From an uncultured Cardiobacterium sp. (GTDB lineage: Bacteria > Pseudomonadota > Gammaproteobacteria > Cardiobacteriales > Cardiobacteriaceae): a stretch of 19,946 nucleotides of DNA. The stretch spans positions 1 through 19,946 of the forward strand of contig NZ_CALIZP010000091.1 of assembly GCF_938028825.1 (NCBI RefSeq), given 5' to 3'. Made by a program: the position numbers and the translations under genes. Below the pieces are notes generated by a model that worked only from the letters and a program-made list of their open reading frames with translations, was not told where the DNA came from and made no database searches. Shown piece by piece: positions 1 to 8,107 of the stretch. Position 1 is the stretch's first letter. The number at the start of each line of letters is the position of its first letter.

Positions 1-551
1 TGTTTGAGGGCGTAGATGCCCGGCAGGTGGCGCAGGTAGCCGTGATAATCCATGCCGCAGCCGTAGATGTAGCGGTCTTCGACTTCGCAGCCGATGAAGT
101 CGGGTTTGTAGTCGGCGACTTTGCGGTCGTGTTTTTTGTTGAGCAGGACGGCGCTGCGCAGGCTTTGCGGGTTCTGCGCCTTGAGTTCGCCGATGATGGC
201 CTTGATGGTGATGCCTTCGTCGAAGATGTCGTCAATGAGCAGGATGTGTTCGCCCGCGATGGCGGCAGTCGGGCGCATTTTCCAGATGAGCTCGCCGCTG
301 CCGATGTTGTCGCGGTAGCGGGTGGCGTGCAGGTAGTCCATGCGGTGGAAGAAGGAAAGGCGGGTGAGCAGTTGTCCCGCCGGGATGAGGCCGCCGTTCA
401 TGACGATGAGGATGAGCGGGTTGAGACCGGCGTAGTGCAGGTTGAGCTGGGCGGCAAGGTGGTCGTAGGCGGCGTTGATGCGGCCGCTGTCGATGAGGCA
501 TTCGCTGTGCCGCAGGACGTTTTCGAGTTCTTGGTTGCTGAGGTGTTGCAT
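1..551 (-). CDS. hpt: Hypoxanthine-guanine phosphoribosyltransferase, 3' end cut by window edge
   Basis: Purine salvage enzyme that joins hypoxanthine or guanine to PRPP to make IMP or GMP in the cytosol. 183 codons are visible; the family is usually about 180-190 residues, so only the last few are missing. The PRPP-binding signature HILLIDDIFDEGITIKA (about 102-118), with the paired acidic residues D107 and D108, is the hallmark of type I phosphoribosyltransferases. An earlier MNGG turn (51-54) fits the PPi loop. The start is the ATG at 551-549, two bases after the stop of the DsrE-like gene upstream, so it is read as the third gene of a nagZ-dsrE-hpt operon. The specificity (hypoxanthine/guanine rather than xanthine) is inferred from overall resemblance. 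Family call is secure. Confidence 0.9.
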   Translation of the reverse strand, partial: MQHLSNQELENVLRHSECLIDSGRINAAYDHLAAQLNLHYAGLNPLILIVMNGGLIPAGQLLTRLSFFHRMDYLHATRYRDNIGSGELIWKMRPTAAIAGEHILLIDDIFDEGITIKAIIGELKAQNPQSLRSAVLLNKKHDRKVADYKPDFIGCEVEDRYIYGCGMDYHGYLRHLPGIYALK

Positions 552-553
552 GG

Positions 554-922
554 TCAGTAGCTCAGGGTTGTGGTGTTGTTGTTCATGATTTCGCCAACGA
601 TGTAGCCGCCGCTGACGACTTCGCTCACTTCAGCGATGAGGTTGTCGCCCCATTTTTGCACGACGAATTTGCTCGCCTTGATGACAACGCCGCTCTGGTA
701 GGCTTCTTTGATGAGGTCGTAGAGGGTTTCGCCGCTTTTGCGCGGGGATTCGATTTTGTCGGCAACGCCCCGGATGGCGAGTTCGCCCGCGCGTCCGGCA
801 AGGATGATTTCGGTGTGATAATCCATCGAGGCGGCGATGGTGGCGTGATAGACGGGTTCGAGGATTTCCGTGCCGTTTTGCGGGTCGCTGTTCAGGATGA
901 TGATGACGAGTTTTTCTGCCAT
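554..922 (-). CDS. DsrE/DsrF-like small cytosolic protein
   Basis: 122-residue protein. It has the beta-strand start EKLVIIILNSDP, a central AGRAGELAIRG segment and an alpha/beta layout expected of the DsrE/DsrF/DrsH fold, whose members bind or relay sulfur or have unknown jobs. There is no clear conserved cysteine of the DsrE or TusD type; in fact I see no cysteine at all, so a persulfide-relay role is unlikely. Its ATG follows the nagZ stop by 24 bases with a CGGAG ribosome binding site, and its TGA is two bases before hpt, so it is the middle gene of that operon. The fold assignment is moderate and the function is unknown. Confidence 0.72.
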   Translation of the reverse strand: MAEKLVIIILNSDPQNGTEILEPVYHATIAASMDYHTEIILAGRAGELAIRGVADKIESPRKSGETLYDLIKEAYQSGVVIKASKFVVQKWGDNLIAEVSEVVSGGYIVGEIMNNNTTTLSY

Positions 923-946
923 GGGGTGCTCCGGTTCAGGCGGGCA

Positions 947-1954
947 TTATACGAGGTCGGCAGCGTGGGCTTGCAGCAGTTCGCAAGCGGTGCGGTAGTG
1001 GGCGGCGGCAGTTGCCGCATCAATGGGGCGGGCGCGCAGGGCGGCGAGGCGGCGGGCGCTGTTTGCCGCATCGGGGTGGTGATAGTCGCGGGTCAGTGCC
1101 TGGCGGATTGCGGCGAGGTCGTTGCACATCAGTGTCACATCGGCACCGGCATCGAGGGCGGCCTGGATGCGGTCGCCGGGATTGGCAATGCCTTGCGCGC
1201 CTGCCATGTCAAGGTCGTCGCTGATGACGGCACCGTCGAAACCGAGCTGACGCAATGCGGCAATATGCAGGGGCGAGTACCCGGCGGGGCGGTCGTCGAT
1301 GTCGGGATAGACGATGTGCGCGGGCATCAGTGCTTCGATGCCGCCGGCGATGTGGTGCCGGAAGGGGTAGAGGTCGGCTTCGCGTTCGGCAGGGCTGCGC
1401 GGGTCGTGCGGCAAGGTGTGGTGCGAGTCGCCGCTCACACGCCCGTGCCCGGGGTAGTGTTTGCCGACAGCGGCCATGCCGCATTGACACAGGCCGCACC
1501 GCAGGGCATCGGCGAGAACGGCGACGACGGCAGGATTGGCGTGATAGGCACGCTCGCCGATAACGGTGGAAACGGGCGCGGCGAGATCAAGGACGGGGGT
1601 GAGGCTGAAATCGATGCCGTATTGGCGCAGTTCGCAGGCGATAACGACACCTGCCGCCTCGGCCAGTCGGCAGGCGAGCAGCGGACGGCGGTCAAAGCAG
1701 CGGCCAAAGGCGGCGGCAGCGGGGATGGCGGTGAAACCGTCGCGGAAACGTTGCACACGTCCGCCTTCGTGGTCAACGCAGAGCAGCAGGTCGGGGCGCG
1801 CAGCGCGGATGGCGGCGCAGAGTTGGTGCAGTTGATCCGGCGCAGCATAATTGCGGCTGAACAGGATGACGCCCGCGCAGGCGGGTTGGCAGATTTGTGC
1901 GCGCTCGTGCGCTTGCAGATGCGTTCCCTCAATGCCGATGATAACCGCGCTCAT
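947..1954 (-). CDS. nagZ: Beta-N-acetylhexosaminidase NagZ
   Basis: Cytosolic glycoside hydrolase family 3 enzyme. It removes N-acetylglucosamine from anhydro-muropeptides during peptidoglycan recycling; in many gammaproteobacteria its products induce AmpC-type beta-lactamases. 335 residues, normal for the short single-domain NagZ. The signature KHYPGHG (165-171) is followed by GDSHHTLP, which carries the D176/H178 catalytic dyad, and the nucleophile is D246 in ISDDLDM. GVILFSRNY (28-36) and DHEGGRVQR (61-69) are also typical. The ATG has a strong GGGGAGG site. It is the first gene of an operon with the DsrE-like gene and hpt, and is divergent from tRNA-Phe. Very secure. Confidence 0.96.
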   Translation of the reverse strand: MSAVIIGIEGTHLQAHERAQICQPACAGVILFSRNYAAPDQLHQLCAAIRAARPDLLLCVDHEGGRVQRFRDGFTAIPAAAAFGRCFDRRPLLACRLAEAAGVVIACELRQYGIDFSLTPVLDLAAPVSTVIGERAYHANPAVVAVLADALRCGLCQCGMAAVGKHYPGHGRVSGDSHHTLPHDPRSPAEREADLYPFRHHIAGGIEALMPAHIVYPDIDDRPAGYSPLHIAALRQLGFDGAVISDDLDMAGAQGIANPGDRIQAALDAGADVTLMCNDLAAIRQALTRDYHHPDAANSARRLAALRARPIDAATAAAHYRTACELLQAHAADLV

Positions 1955-1978
1955 GTGCCTCCCCTGATAAATGGCGCG

Positions 1979-1987
1979 ATTTTATCA
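1979..1987 (-). promoter_or_regulatory. Extended -10 promoter candidate for nagZ operon
   Basis: On the minus strand TGATAAAAT forms an extended -10 element (TGnTATAAT type) about 25 bases before the nagZ ATG. There is no good -35 box, as expected for extended -10 promoters. Sequence match only. Confidence 0.4.
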
Positions 1988-2046
1988 CGGCGGCCGGGGC
2001 GTCCTGTTTCGCCCGTGCGTCACGCGTCTGCGGCGTAATTTTGTGC

Positions 2047-2075
2047 TTGACCGTTTTGGGGTTTTCCTGTTTAAT
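2047..2075 (+). promoter_or_regulatory. Sigma70 promoter of tRNA-Phe
   Basis: TTGACC (2047-2052), a 17-base spacer and TTTAAT (2070-2075), followed by a GC-rich discriminator (GCGCGTCC). Transcription should begin only a few bases before the mature tRNA at 2091. A GC-rich discriminator is typical of stable-RNA promoters under stringent control (established for enteric bacteria; inferred here). Confidence 0.75.
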
Positions 2076-2090
2076 GCGCGTCCTTTCCAA

Positions 2091-2166
<76 letters not shown>

Positions 2167-2205
2167 CCATTTTCCGTTATTTCAAAGATTGTATGAGGTC
2201 CGGCT

Positions 2206-2442
2206 ATGTCCCGCATCTGCCAGGTGACCGGTAAAAAGCCGATGGTCGGCAACACCGTTTCCCACGCAAATAATAAAAACAAACGTCGTTTTCTCCCCAA
2301 TATCCAGGAACACCGCTTTTGGGTTGAAAGTGAAAACCGCTTCGTCAAACTGAAAGTTTCTGCTCACGGGATGCGTATCATTGACAAGAAAGGCATTGAC
2401 GCCGTTTTGCAAGAGATTCGCGCTCGCGGTGAAAAGGTATAA
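2206..2442 (+). CDS. rpmB: 50S ribosomal protein L28
   Basis: 78-residue basic protein of the large ribosomal subunit. It begins MSRICQVTGKKPMVGN, the classic L28 start, and carries the N-terminal SHANNKNKRRF stretch and the RFWVESENRFVKLKVS core. Length equals that of other proteobacterial L28 proteins. It has the single-cysteine form seen in gammaproteobacteria rather than the four-cysteine zinc form. A GAGG site lies 8 bases before the ATG. rpmG follows after 10 bases, the usual pairing. Confidence 0.98.
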   Translation: MSRICQVTGKKPMVGNTVSHANNKNKRRFLPNIQEHRFWVESENRFVKLKVSAHGMRIIDKKGIDAVLQEIRARGEKV

Positions 2443-2452
2443 GGAGTGAGAC

Positions 2453-2623
2453 ATGGCCAAGAAAACCGCTCGTGAAAAGATCCGCCTCGTTTCTTCCGAA
2501 GGCACCGGACACTTCTACACCACCACCAAAAACAAGCGCAACATGCCGGAAAAAATGGAAATCAAGAAGTTTGACCCGGTTGCCCGCAAACACGTCATCT
2601 ATAAGGAAGTCAAGATCAAGTAA
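2453..2623 (+). CDS. rpmG: 50S ribosomal protein L33
   Basis: 56-residue large-subunit protein that starts MAKKTAREKIRLVSSEGTGH and ends IYKEVKIK. FYTTTKNKRNMPEKMEIKKF is the usual L33 core. It lacks the CxxC pairs of the zinc-binding paralogue, which matches the common proteobacterial form. It is preceded by AAGGAG and co-transcribed with rpmB. An intrinsic terminator follows 20 bases later. Confidence 0.98.
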   Translation: MAKKTAREKIRLVSSEGTGHFYTTTKNKRNMPEKMEIKKFDPVARKHVIYKEVKIK

Positions 2624-2642
2624 TCGTCGGCTACCTGTCTCG

Positions 2643-2668
2643 AAAACCCGCGCAGGCGGGTTTTTTTA
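2643..2668 (+). terminator. Intrinsic terminator after rpmG
   Basis: Stem ACCCGC (2646-2651)/GCGGGT (2656-2661) with loop GCAG and a run of seven T. The A-run before the stem also lets it pair further. It separates the ribosomal genes from the ABC transporter genes. Confidence 0.9.
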
Positions 2669-2685
2669 TAACCCATATTCACCGC

Positions 2686-3546
2686 ATGCTTCTTTCCGCT
2701 CAACATCTTGCCCTGCATCGTGGCAGACAAACCATTCTGCGTGATGCGTCATTGGTTTTGCACTCCCGCGAAGTGGTGGCGCTGATTGGGGGCAATGGTG
2801 CCGGTAAAACCACCTTGCTGGAACTTTTGACGGGTGCATTAACGCCGGATGCAGGCGTTGTCCGCTACCAGGCAGGCTTACCTGCTTTCTGGCTGGGTTA
2901 TCTACCGGACAAGGCACCGCTTTATCCGCAGTGGCGGGTGCGCGAGTTTTTGTTGATGTGTGCGCAGATGCGCGGTGTGGGTGACTGTAAAGCAGCACTG
3001 GCCGATGTTGTGCAACGTTGCGCTTTACAAGCAGTGGCGCATAAGCGCTGCGGCGAATTGTCACATGGCTATCGGCAGCGGGTCGGTCTGGCGCAAGCAT
3101 TGATTCACAAACCGCCCCTGTTGGTACTGGATGAACCCACCAATGGTCTGGACAGCAACCAGCGCCTGCTGTTGCGCCCGCTGCTGGCAAGTCTGGCGGA
3201 CAGTTGTTGCGTGTTGATGACCAGTCATGACTGGGACGAAGTACTCGCCACCGCACACCGTGTTTACCACTTGCATGACGGTGTACTGCGCGAAATCGTT
3301 ATTCCCCGCCCGGCAGGGGCGCATATTTGGGTCGCCTGCGAGAGCGCCGCACAGGCGCAGGCCCTGCCCAATCCGGATTTGCGGGACGGACGCTTTGCTG
3401 CCTTTGCTTATGATGGCACTGCCGCAGCGCGGCAGTCGTTGTGGCAGCAGCTGGCGGCGAATCCCGCTATCTGCGCGTATTACCCCGCTTACCCGCGTGA
3501 CGCTTTTCAGGAAAAACTCGATGCTGTGGCGCAGCCTGTTACATAA
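2686..3546 (+). CDS. ABC transporter ATP-binding protein, GldA/NosF-like
   Basis: 286-residue cytosolic ATPase that powers the membrane protein encoded just downstream. Walker A GGNGAGKTT (35-43), signature LSHGYRQRVGLAQ (125-137), Walker B LLVLDEP (145-151) followed by TNGLD, and the H-switch histidine H181 in TSHDW. The YRQRVGLAQALI form of the signature is that of ABC-2 type exporters such as GldA and NosF. The C-terminal part (about 200-286) is the variable accessory region of that group. The substrate is unknown. The ATG sits 18 bases after the terminator T-run and has no recognisable Shine-Dalgarno sequence, which is odd for this window. The gene overlaps the permease by 26 bases. Confidence 0.88.
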   Translation: MLLSAQHLALHRGRQTILRDASLVLHSREVVALIGGNGAGKTTLLELLTGALTPDAGVVRYQAGLPAFWLGYLPDKAPLYPQWRVREFLLMCAQMRGVGDCKAALADVVQRCALQAVAHKRCGELSHGYRQRVGLAQALIHKPPLLVLDEPTNGLDSNQRLLLRPLLASLADSCCVLMTSHDWDEVLATAHRVYHLHDGVLREIVIPRPAGAHIWVACESAAQAQALPNPDLRDGRFAAFAYDGTAAARQSLWQQLAANPAICAYYPAYPRDAFQEKLDAVAQPVT

Positions 3547-4267
3547 AGAATACCGCCTGCTGGCGACCCCGGCATTTTTTTCCGCCCTTGCCGCGTCATG
3601 GCTGGCGCTTGGTCTGTATCTTGCCGGTGGCTTGGTGGAATATCAGGCGATTGCACCCAAGCTGGCGGGACTGGAAAACCGGCGTGGCGCGACGGAAACC
3701 CTGCTCGGCAGTGCCGCGCAGCTGCTGCAATGGCTGATGATCCTGTGGACGATTTACTTTGGCGCGCGCAGCCTCGCCGGGGAAAAACTGTGGCACACCG
3801 ACGTATTACTGCGCGGCGTACGCGGCGGCCTGCCTCGCCTGCTCGTCGGCAAAACCATCGTGCTGCTGAGCGCGCTGACCCTGCTCACCCTGCCGTTCTG
3901 GCTGACTGCCGCCTGGATTGCGCGCAGCAACCTGTGGGACGGCAAACTGCTCTTGGCACTCCTCTTGGCGCAAATCTTCATCGCCCTCTATGCCACCTTA
4001 CTCTCGCTTACCATCTCCGCTTCGCAGAAACAGCCGCTGCCCGCTTCATTGCTGTTGGCGCTCTTCTGGCTGCTGCTGTGGTTGCTGCCCGTGCTGACCA
4101 CCTCCCCACCGTGGCTGATGGAAATCCTGAGCTGGCTCTCGCCCTTTGAACACCTCAGCCTGCTCTATCGCGGCATCGCCACCATGCAGACCCTGCTCTA
4201 CATCACCATGCACAGCCTGCTCTTTCTCACCCTGATGCCCCTACTTTGGACACGCAATTCCCGATGA
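3521..4267 (+). CDS. ABC-2 type membrane permease
   Basis: 248-residue hydrophobic protein, partner of the preceding ATPase. After a short cytosolic start MLWRSLLHKEYRLLA it has about six membrane spans: near 17-35, 65-80, 107-130, 142-165, 175-193 and 222-240. The N-terminal KEYR(L) segment before span 1 is common in ABC-2 permeases of the GldF type. I chose the ATG at 3521, inside the end of the ATPase gene: upstream extension in this frame reads only through the ATPase gene, and the protein from 3521 begins like its family. Its stop overlaps the sohB start as ATGA, so the three genes are translationally coupled. Substrate unknown. Confidence 0.82.
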   Translation: MLWRSLLHKEYRLLATPAFFSALAASWLALGLYLAGGLVEYQAIAPKLAGLENRRGATETLLGSAAQLLQWLMILWTIYFGARSLAGEKLWHTDVLLRGVRGGLPRLLVGKTIVLLSALTLLTLPFWLTAAWIARSNLWDGKLLLALLLAQIFIALYATLLSLTISASQKQPLPASLLLALFWLLLWLLPVLTTSPPWLMEILSWLSPFEHLSLLYRGIATMQTLLYITMHSLLFLTLMPLLWTRNSR

Positions 4268-5259
4268 AAACCTTCCTCCTCGAATACGGCCTGTTCCTGG
4301 CCAAATCCCTGACCGCCCTCGTCTGCCTGCTGCTCGCCGTTGTCGGCATCGCCGCTGCCAAGCGGGACAAAGATGATGACGAAGACAAACTCGAAATCCG
4401 CTCGCTGAACGAGTACTACGAAGCACAACAAGACCGCCTCTACGAAACCCTGCTTGACAAAAAAGCCCTGAAAGCGCGGCAAAAGGCGCAGAAACAGGCG
4501 GGAAAAGACAACGACGACAGCCAGAAACCGCGCATCTTCGTCCTCGATTTCGACGGCGACATCGAAGCCTCGGCAGTGAAACAACTGCGCGAACACATCA
4601 GTGCCGTCATCCAGATTGCCAACACCGAAGACCGCGTTCTGCTGCGCCTCGAAAGCGGCGGCGGGCTGGTACACGCCTACGGCCTCGCCGCCTCGCAACT
4701 CGCCCGCCTGCGCGCGCGACAAATCCCGCTTACCATCGCCGTGGACAAAGTTGCCGCCAGCGGCGGTTACATGATGGCCTGCATTGCCAACGAAATCATC
4801 GCCGCCCCCTTTGCCATCCTCGGCTCCATCGGCGTCGTCGGTGCCCTGCCCAACTTCAACGAACTGCTCAAACAGCACCACATCCGCTACGAAGAACACA
4901 CCGCCGGCGAACACAAACGCAGCCTCACCCTCTTCGGCGAAAACAGCGAAGCCGACCGTCGGCAATTCCGCCACGAACTCGCCGTCACCCACGATCTCTT
5001 CAAGCAGCACATCCATGAATACCGCCCGCAACTGGACATCGACGCCCTCGCCACCGGTGAAACGTGGTATGGTGTGCAAGCCGTAGAAAACCGCCTGATA
5101 GACGCCATCGGCACCAGCGACGACTACATCCTCGCGCATCTGCATAGCCACCGGCTGCTGCAACTCGAAGAAAAAAGCAAACAGCGCTGGTACGACAAAC
5201 TCAAACAGCGCTTTCTCGGCCATCTCAGCGCCCGCCCGCTGAAAGCGCGCCTCCGCTGA
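4264..5259 (+). CDS. sohB: Probable protease SohB (S49 family)
   Basis: 331-residue membrane-anchored serine protease of the signal peptide peptidase family, active site facing the periplasm. The start MKTFLLEYGLFLAK leads into one membrane span (about 8-31), then a highly charged linker (33-90). The catalytic serine is S166 in DKVAASGGYMMA, and the general-base lysine is K218 in EHTAGEHKRSL, spaced as in E. coli SohB. GSIGVVGALPNFNELL links them. The start at 4264 overlaps the permease stop; an ATG six codons earlier (4246) would add MDTQFP and is less like known SohB starts. Linkage to an ABC exporter is suggestive of membrane quality control but unproven. Confidence 0.93.
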   Translation: MKTFLLEYGLFLAKSLTALVCLLLAVVGIAAAKRDKDDDEDKLEIRSLNEYYEAQQDRLYETLLDKKALKARQKAQKQAGKDNDDSQKPRIFVLDFDGDIEASAVKQLREHISAVIQIANTEDRVLLRLESGGGLVHAYGLAASQLARLRARQIPLTIAVDKVAASGGYMMACIANEIIAAPFAILGSIGVVGALPNFNELLKQHHIRYEEHTAGEHKRSLTLFGENSEADRRQFRHELAVTHDLFKQHIHEYRPQLDIDALATGETWYGVQAVENRLIDAIGTSDDYILAHLHSHRLLQLEEKSKQRWYDKLKQRFLGHLSARPLKARLR

Positions 5260-5293
5260 CAATCCCTGTGAAAACAAACAAAAAGGAACTGTC

Positions 5294-6745
5294 ATGAACA
5301 TAACCGAACTCGAGCCCCGTGCGGTTTGGCAATACTTTCACCAGCTGACACAAATTCCCCGCCCCACGCACCAAGAAGAAGCCATTGAGCAATACATCCT
5401 CGACGAAGCGGGACGCCTCGGCCTCGAAGCCGAACGGGATGCACGCGGCAACGTCCGGGTGCGAAAAGCAGCGAGTGCGGGACGCGAGAACGAGCCGGGC
5501 GTCATCCTGCAAGCGCACCTCGACATGGTGCCGCAGAAAAACAAAGATTCCAGCCACGATTTCAGCAAAGACCCCATCCGCACCATTGTGGACGGCGAAT
5601 GGGTGCATGCCGACGGCACCACCCTCGGTGCCGATAACGGCATCGGAGCCGCCATGGTTCTCGCCGTGCTGGCCGACAAAACCCTCAGCCACCCGCCGCT
5701 TGAAGGTCTCTTCACCGCCAGCGAAGAAACCGGCCTCGAAGGCGCGCTGGAAGTCCAGGCAGGCTGGCTGAACGGCAGCATCCTGCTCAACCTCGACTAC
5801 GAAGACGAAGGTGAACTCTGCATCGGCTGTGCCGGTGCCGTCAACGGCAGCTACACCCTGCCGCTGCAATACGAACCCCTGAACGGACAAGGCTACCACC
5901 TGCACGTACGCGGTCTCAAAGGCGGGCACTCCGGCATCGAAATCCACCTGCAACGCGGCAACGCCATCAAAATCCTCGCCCGCGCCCTGCAAACCCTGCA
6001 TGACGACAAAACCAACGCCCTGCGCATCATCAGCCTGAACGGCGGCGACCTGCGCAACGCCATCCCGCGCGAAGCCGATGCCCTGATTACCCTGAGTGGC
6101 AGCAACCTCGCCGCCGCCCAACAAACCCTGCAAGAACTCACCGCACACATCCGCAACGAACTGCCGGCCGAAGACCACGGTTTGACCATCAGCCTCGAAC
6201 CGGCGGAAACCGTCAACCGCGCCCTCAGCGAGCAAAGCACCGCACAAACCATTGCCGTGCTGCGCAACCTGCACAACGGCGTGGACCGCATGAGCATCGA
6301 CATTCCCGCACTCGTCGAAACCTCAAACAACCTCGCCGTTGTCGAAACCAAAGACAACGCCCTGCACATCGGCTGCATGCTGCGCTCCTCGGTGGACAGC
6401 GCCCGCGAAGACCTCGCCGCACGCATCGAATGGCTCGTCAGCCTCGCCGGCGGCAGCAGCGAATACAGCGGCGCCTACTCCGGCTGGCAACCGCTGCCGC
6501 ACTCCGAACTCGTCGAAAAACTGAAAAAAATCGGCGCCACCATCTACGGCGACGACATGCCGGTCAAAGCCGTACACGCCGGTCTCGAATGCGGCATCCT
6601 CTTCACCAAATACCCGCACTGGCAAATGGCTTCCTTCGGCCCGACCATCGTCTCGCCGCACTCGCCGAATGAAAAAGTCAACATCGCCAGCGTCGAACGC
6701 TGCAACCGCTGGCTGCGCGCCTTCCTGCAAAGCCCGTCGGCCTAG
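5294..6745 (+). CDS. pepD: Cytosol non-specific dipeptidase (aminoacyl-histidine dipeptidase) PepD
   Basis: 483-residue zinc dipeptidase of the M20C family; it hydrolyses Xaa-His and other dipeptides in the cytosol. E. coli PepD is 485 residues. Metal and catalytic residues are visible: H75 and D77 in QAHLDMV, bridging D114 in LGADNGIG, E144 and E145 in TASEETGLEG, D168 in LNLDYEDEGE, and the last metal histidine in the C-terminal IVSPHSPNEKVNI. AAGGA lies 9 bases before the ATG. The gene begins 34 bases after sohB and ends with a terminator, so it may be read both from sohB and alone. Confidence 0.96.
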   Translation: MNITELEPRAVWQYFHQLTQIPRPTHQEEAIEQYILDEAGRLGLEAERDARGNVRVRKAASAGRENEPGVILQAHLDMVPQKNKDSSHDFSKDPIRTIVDGEWVHADGTTLGADNGIGAAMVLAVLADKTLSHPPLEGLFTASEETGLEGALEVQAGWLNGSILLNLDYEDEGELCIGCAGAVNGSYTLPLQYEPLNGQGYHLHVRGLKGGHSGIEIHLQRGNAIKILARALQTLHDDKTNALRIISLNGGDLRNAIPREADALITLSGSNLAAAQQTLQELTAHIRNELPAEDHGLTISLEPAETVNRALSEQSTAQTIAVLRNLHNGVDRMSIDIPALVETSNNLAVVETKDNALHIGCMLRSSVDSAREDLAARIEWLVSLAGGSSEYSGAYSGWQPLPHSELVEKLKKIGATIYGDDMPVKAVHAGLECGILFTKYPHWQMASFGPTIVSPHSPNEKVNIASVERCNRWLRAFLQSPSA

Positions 6746-6780
6746 CTTCGTCATAAAACGGCTGAAACGGCAATAAAAAC

Positions 6781-6820
6781 ACCGCACCGCGTCCGGCGAG
6801 ACAATGGTGCGGTTTTTTTA
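6781..6820 (+). terminator. Intrinsic terminator after pepD
   Basis: Perfect 8-bp stem ACCGCACC (6781-6788)/GGTGCGGT (6806-6813) with a 17-base loop, followed by seven T in total. Located 36 bases after the pepD stop. Confidence 0.85.
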
Positions 6821-6960
6821 TCGCGGGCTGTTGTCCATCATCATCCACCAGCATTGGCTCGCCTGACCGGGCACCCATAAAAATCACTACGCGATGGGAT
6901 GAATATTTTCACGAGAGGCCTATTCATGAAAAATTTTTGCCGCGTATGAAGGCCGCCAAG

Positions 6961-6988
6961 AAAAAACGGGGCATACAGCCCCGTTTTT
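6961..6988 (-). terminator. Bidirectional intrinsic terminator after fbaB
   Basis: Stem CGGGGC (6967-6972)/GCCCCG (6978-6983), loop ATACA, with a run of A on the left and T on the right, so it can work on both strands. It ends fbaB on the minus strand, 16 bases after that stop. The stretch between this and the pepD terminator (6821-6960) holds no gene I can support. Confidence 0.85.
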
Positions 6989-7004
6989 CCTGGCGGCGAT
7001 GCCG

Positions 7005-8057
7005 TCAGGCGATGGTGATGCTTTTGTCGAGATAAACATCCTGCACCGCGTGTAGCAGCGCGACGCCTTCATCAAAGGGTTTTTTGAAGCATTTGCGGCC
7101 GAGGATGAGGCCCATGCCGCCCGCGCGTTTATTGATGACGGCGGTGCGCACCGATTCCGCCTTGTCGCTCGCGCCGCCTGCCGCGCCGCCGGAGTTGATG
7201 AGGCCGATTCTGCCCATGTAGCAGTTGGCGAGCTGGTAGCGGGTAAGGTCGATGGGGTGGTCGGTGGTGAGTTTGCTGTACACCAGGTCGTCGGTGTTGC
7301 CGAAGCCGATTTTGCGGTAGCCGTCGTTGTTTACCGCCTGTTTCTGCTTGACGATGTCCGCGCCGATGGTCACGGCGAGGTGGTTCGCCTGGCCGGTGAG
7401 GTCGGCGGCGCTGTGGTAGTCGACGCCGTCGTGCTTGTAGGCGGGGTTGCGCAGGTAAGCCCAGAGTACGGTGAGCATCCCCAGTTCGTGCGCGCGGGTG
7501 AAGGCTTCGGCGACTTCCTGAATCTGGCGGCGGCTTTCCGGCGCGCCAAAGTAGATGGTGGCACCAACGGCGACCGCGCCGAGGTCAAACGCCTGCTCGA
7601 CGGTGGCGAACATGGTCTGGTCGTGCAGCGGCGGCAGGGTCAGCGTTTCGTTGTGGTTGAGTTTGACCAGGAACGGGATTTTGTGCGCGTATTTGCGCGC
7701 GACGCTGGCGAGTACGCCGTAGGTGGATGCCACCGCATTGCAACCGCCTTCGATGGCGAGTTTGACGATGTTCTCCGGATCAAAGTATTGCGGGTTGACG
7801 GCGAAAGACGCCCCCCCGGAGTGCTCGACGCCCTGATCCACCGGCAGGATGGAAACGTAACCGGTGCCGGCGAGGCGGCCGTGATCAACGATTTGCTGAT
7901 AGGCGCGCAACACGGCGGGCGAGCGGTCATTCTGCGCGAAAACGCGGTCGATGTAATCGGGGCCGGGCAGGTAGAGGTTCTCTTTCGGAATCGCGGTGCA
8001 GCGGTGGTTGAGCAGGGTATCGGCTTCTTGGCCGAGCAGTTGTTGCAGGTTTTGCAT
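7005..8057 (-). CDS. fbaB: Class I fructose-bisphosphate aldolase (DhnA/FbaB type)
   Basis: 350-residue cytosolic aldolase that interconverts fructose 1,6-bisphosphate with dihydroxyacetone phosphate and glyceraldehyde 3-phosphate through a Schiff base. Length equals that of E. coli FbaB. The Schiff-base lysine is K237 in IGADIVKQKQ. LPVDQGVEHS (71-80), KLNHNETL and the phosphate loop INSGGAAGG near 300 are all typical. In E. coli this enzyme serves mainly gluconeogenesis. The ATG has GGAG at proper spacing. The gene has its own promoter and terminator and is monocistronic. The triose phosphate made by the tetronate operon at 12400-18900 is its substrate, a metabolic link I infer. Confidence 0.96.
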   Translation of the reverse strand: MQNLQQLLGQEADTLLNHRCTAIPKENLYLPGPDYIDRVFAQNDRSPAVLRAYQQIVDHGRLAGTGYVSILPVDQGVEHSGGASFAVNPQYFDPENIVKLAIEGGCNAVASTYGVLASVARKYAHKIPFLVKLNHNETLTLPPLHDQTMFATVEQAFDLGAVAVGATIYFGAPESRRQIQEVAEAFTRAHELGMLTVLWAYLRNPAYKHDGVDYHSAADLTGQANHLAVTIGADIVKQKQAVNNDGYRKIGFGNTDDLVYSKLTTDHPIDLTRYQLANCYMGRIGLINSGGAAGGASDKAESVRTAVINKRAGGMGLILGRKCFKKPFDEGVALLHAVQDVYLDKSITIA

Positions 8058-8107
8058 GATGAATCTCCGTGCGTTCAGAGGATGGGATGGCGCGATGGCC
8101 GCTGCAC

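Noticed and set aside
656..2038. Plus-strand open frame of 460 codons over nagZ and the DsrE-like gene
   Set aside because: Antisense shadow of nagZ, whose motifs and catalytic residues are clear on the other strand.
3227..3520. Upstream extension of the permease frame
   Set aside because: It overlaps the conserved end of the ATPase gene in another frame, and the protein from 3521 begins as its family does.
4198..6274. Minus-strand frames of 367 and 349 codons opposite sohB and pepD
   Set aside because: Shadows of the plus-strand genes; their sequences are low in complexity and show no motif.
6925..6948. Seven-codon frame (MKNFCRV) with GAGAGG ahead of it
   Set aside because: Too short to support; it lies between two converging terminators with no gene after it that it could lead into.
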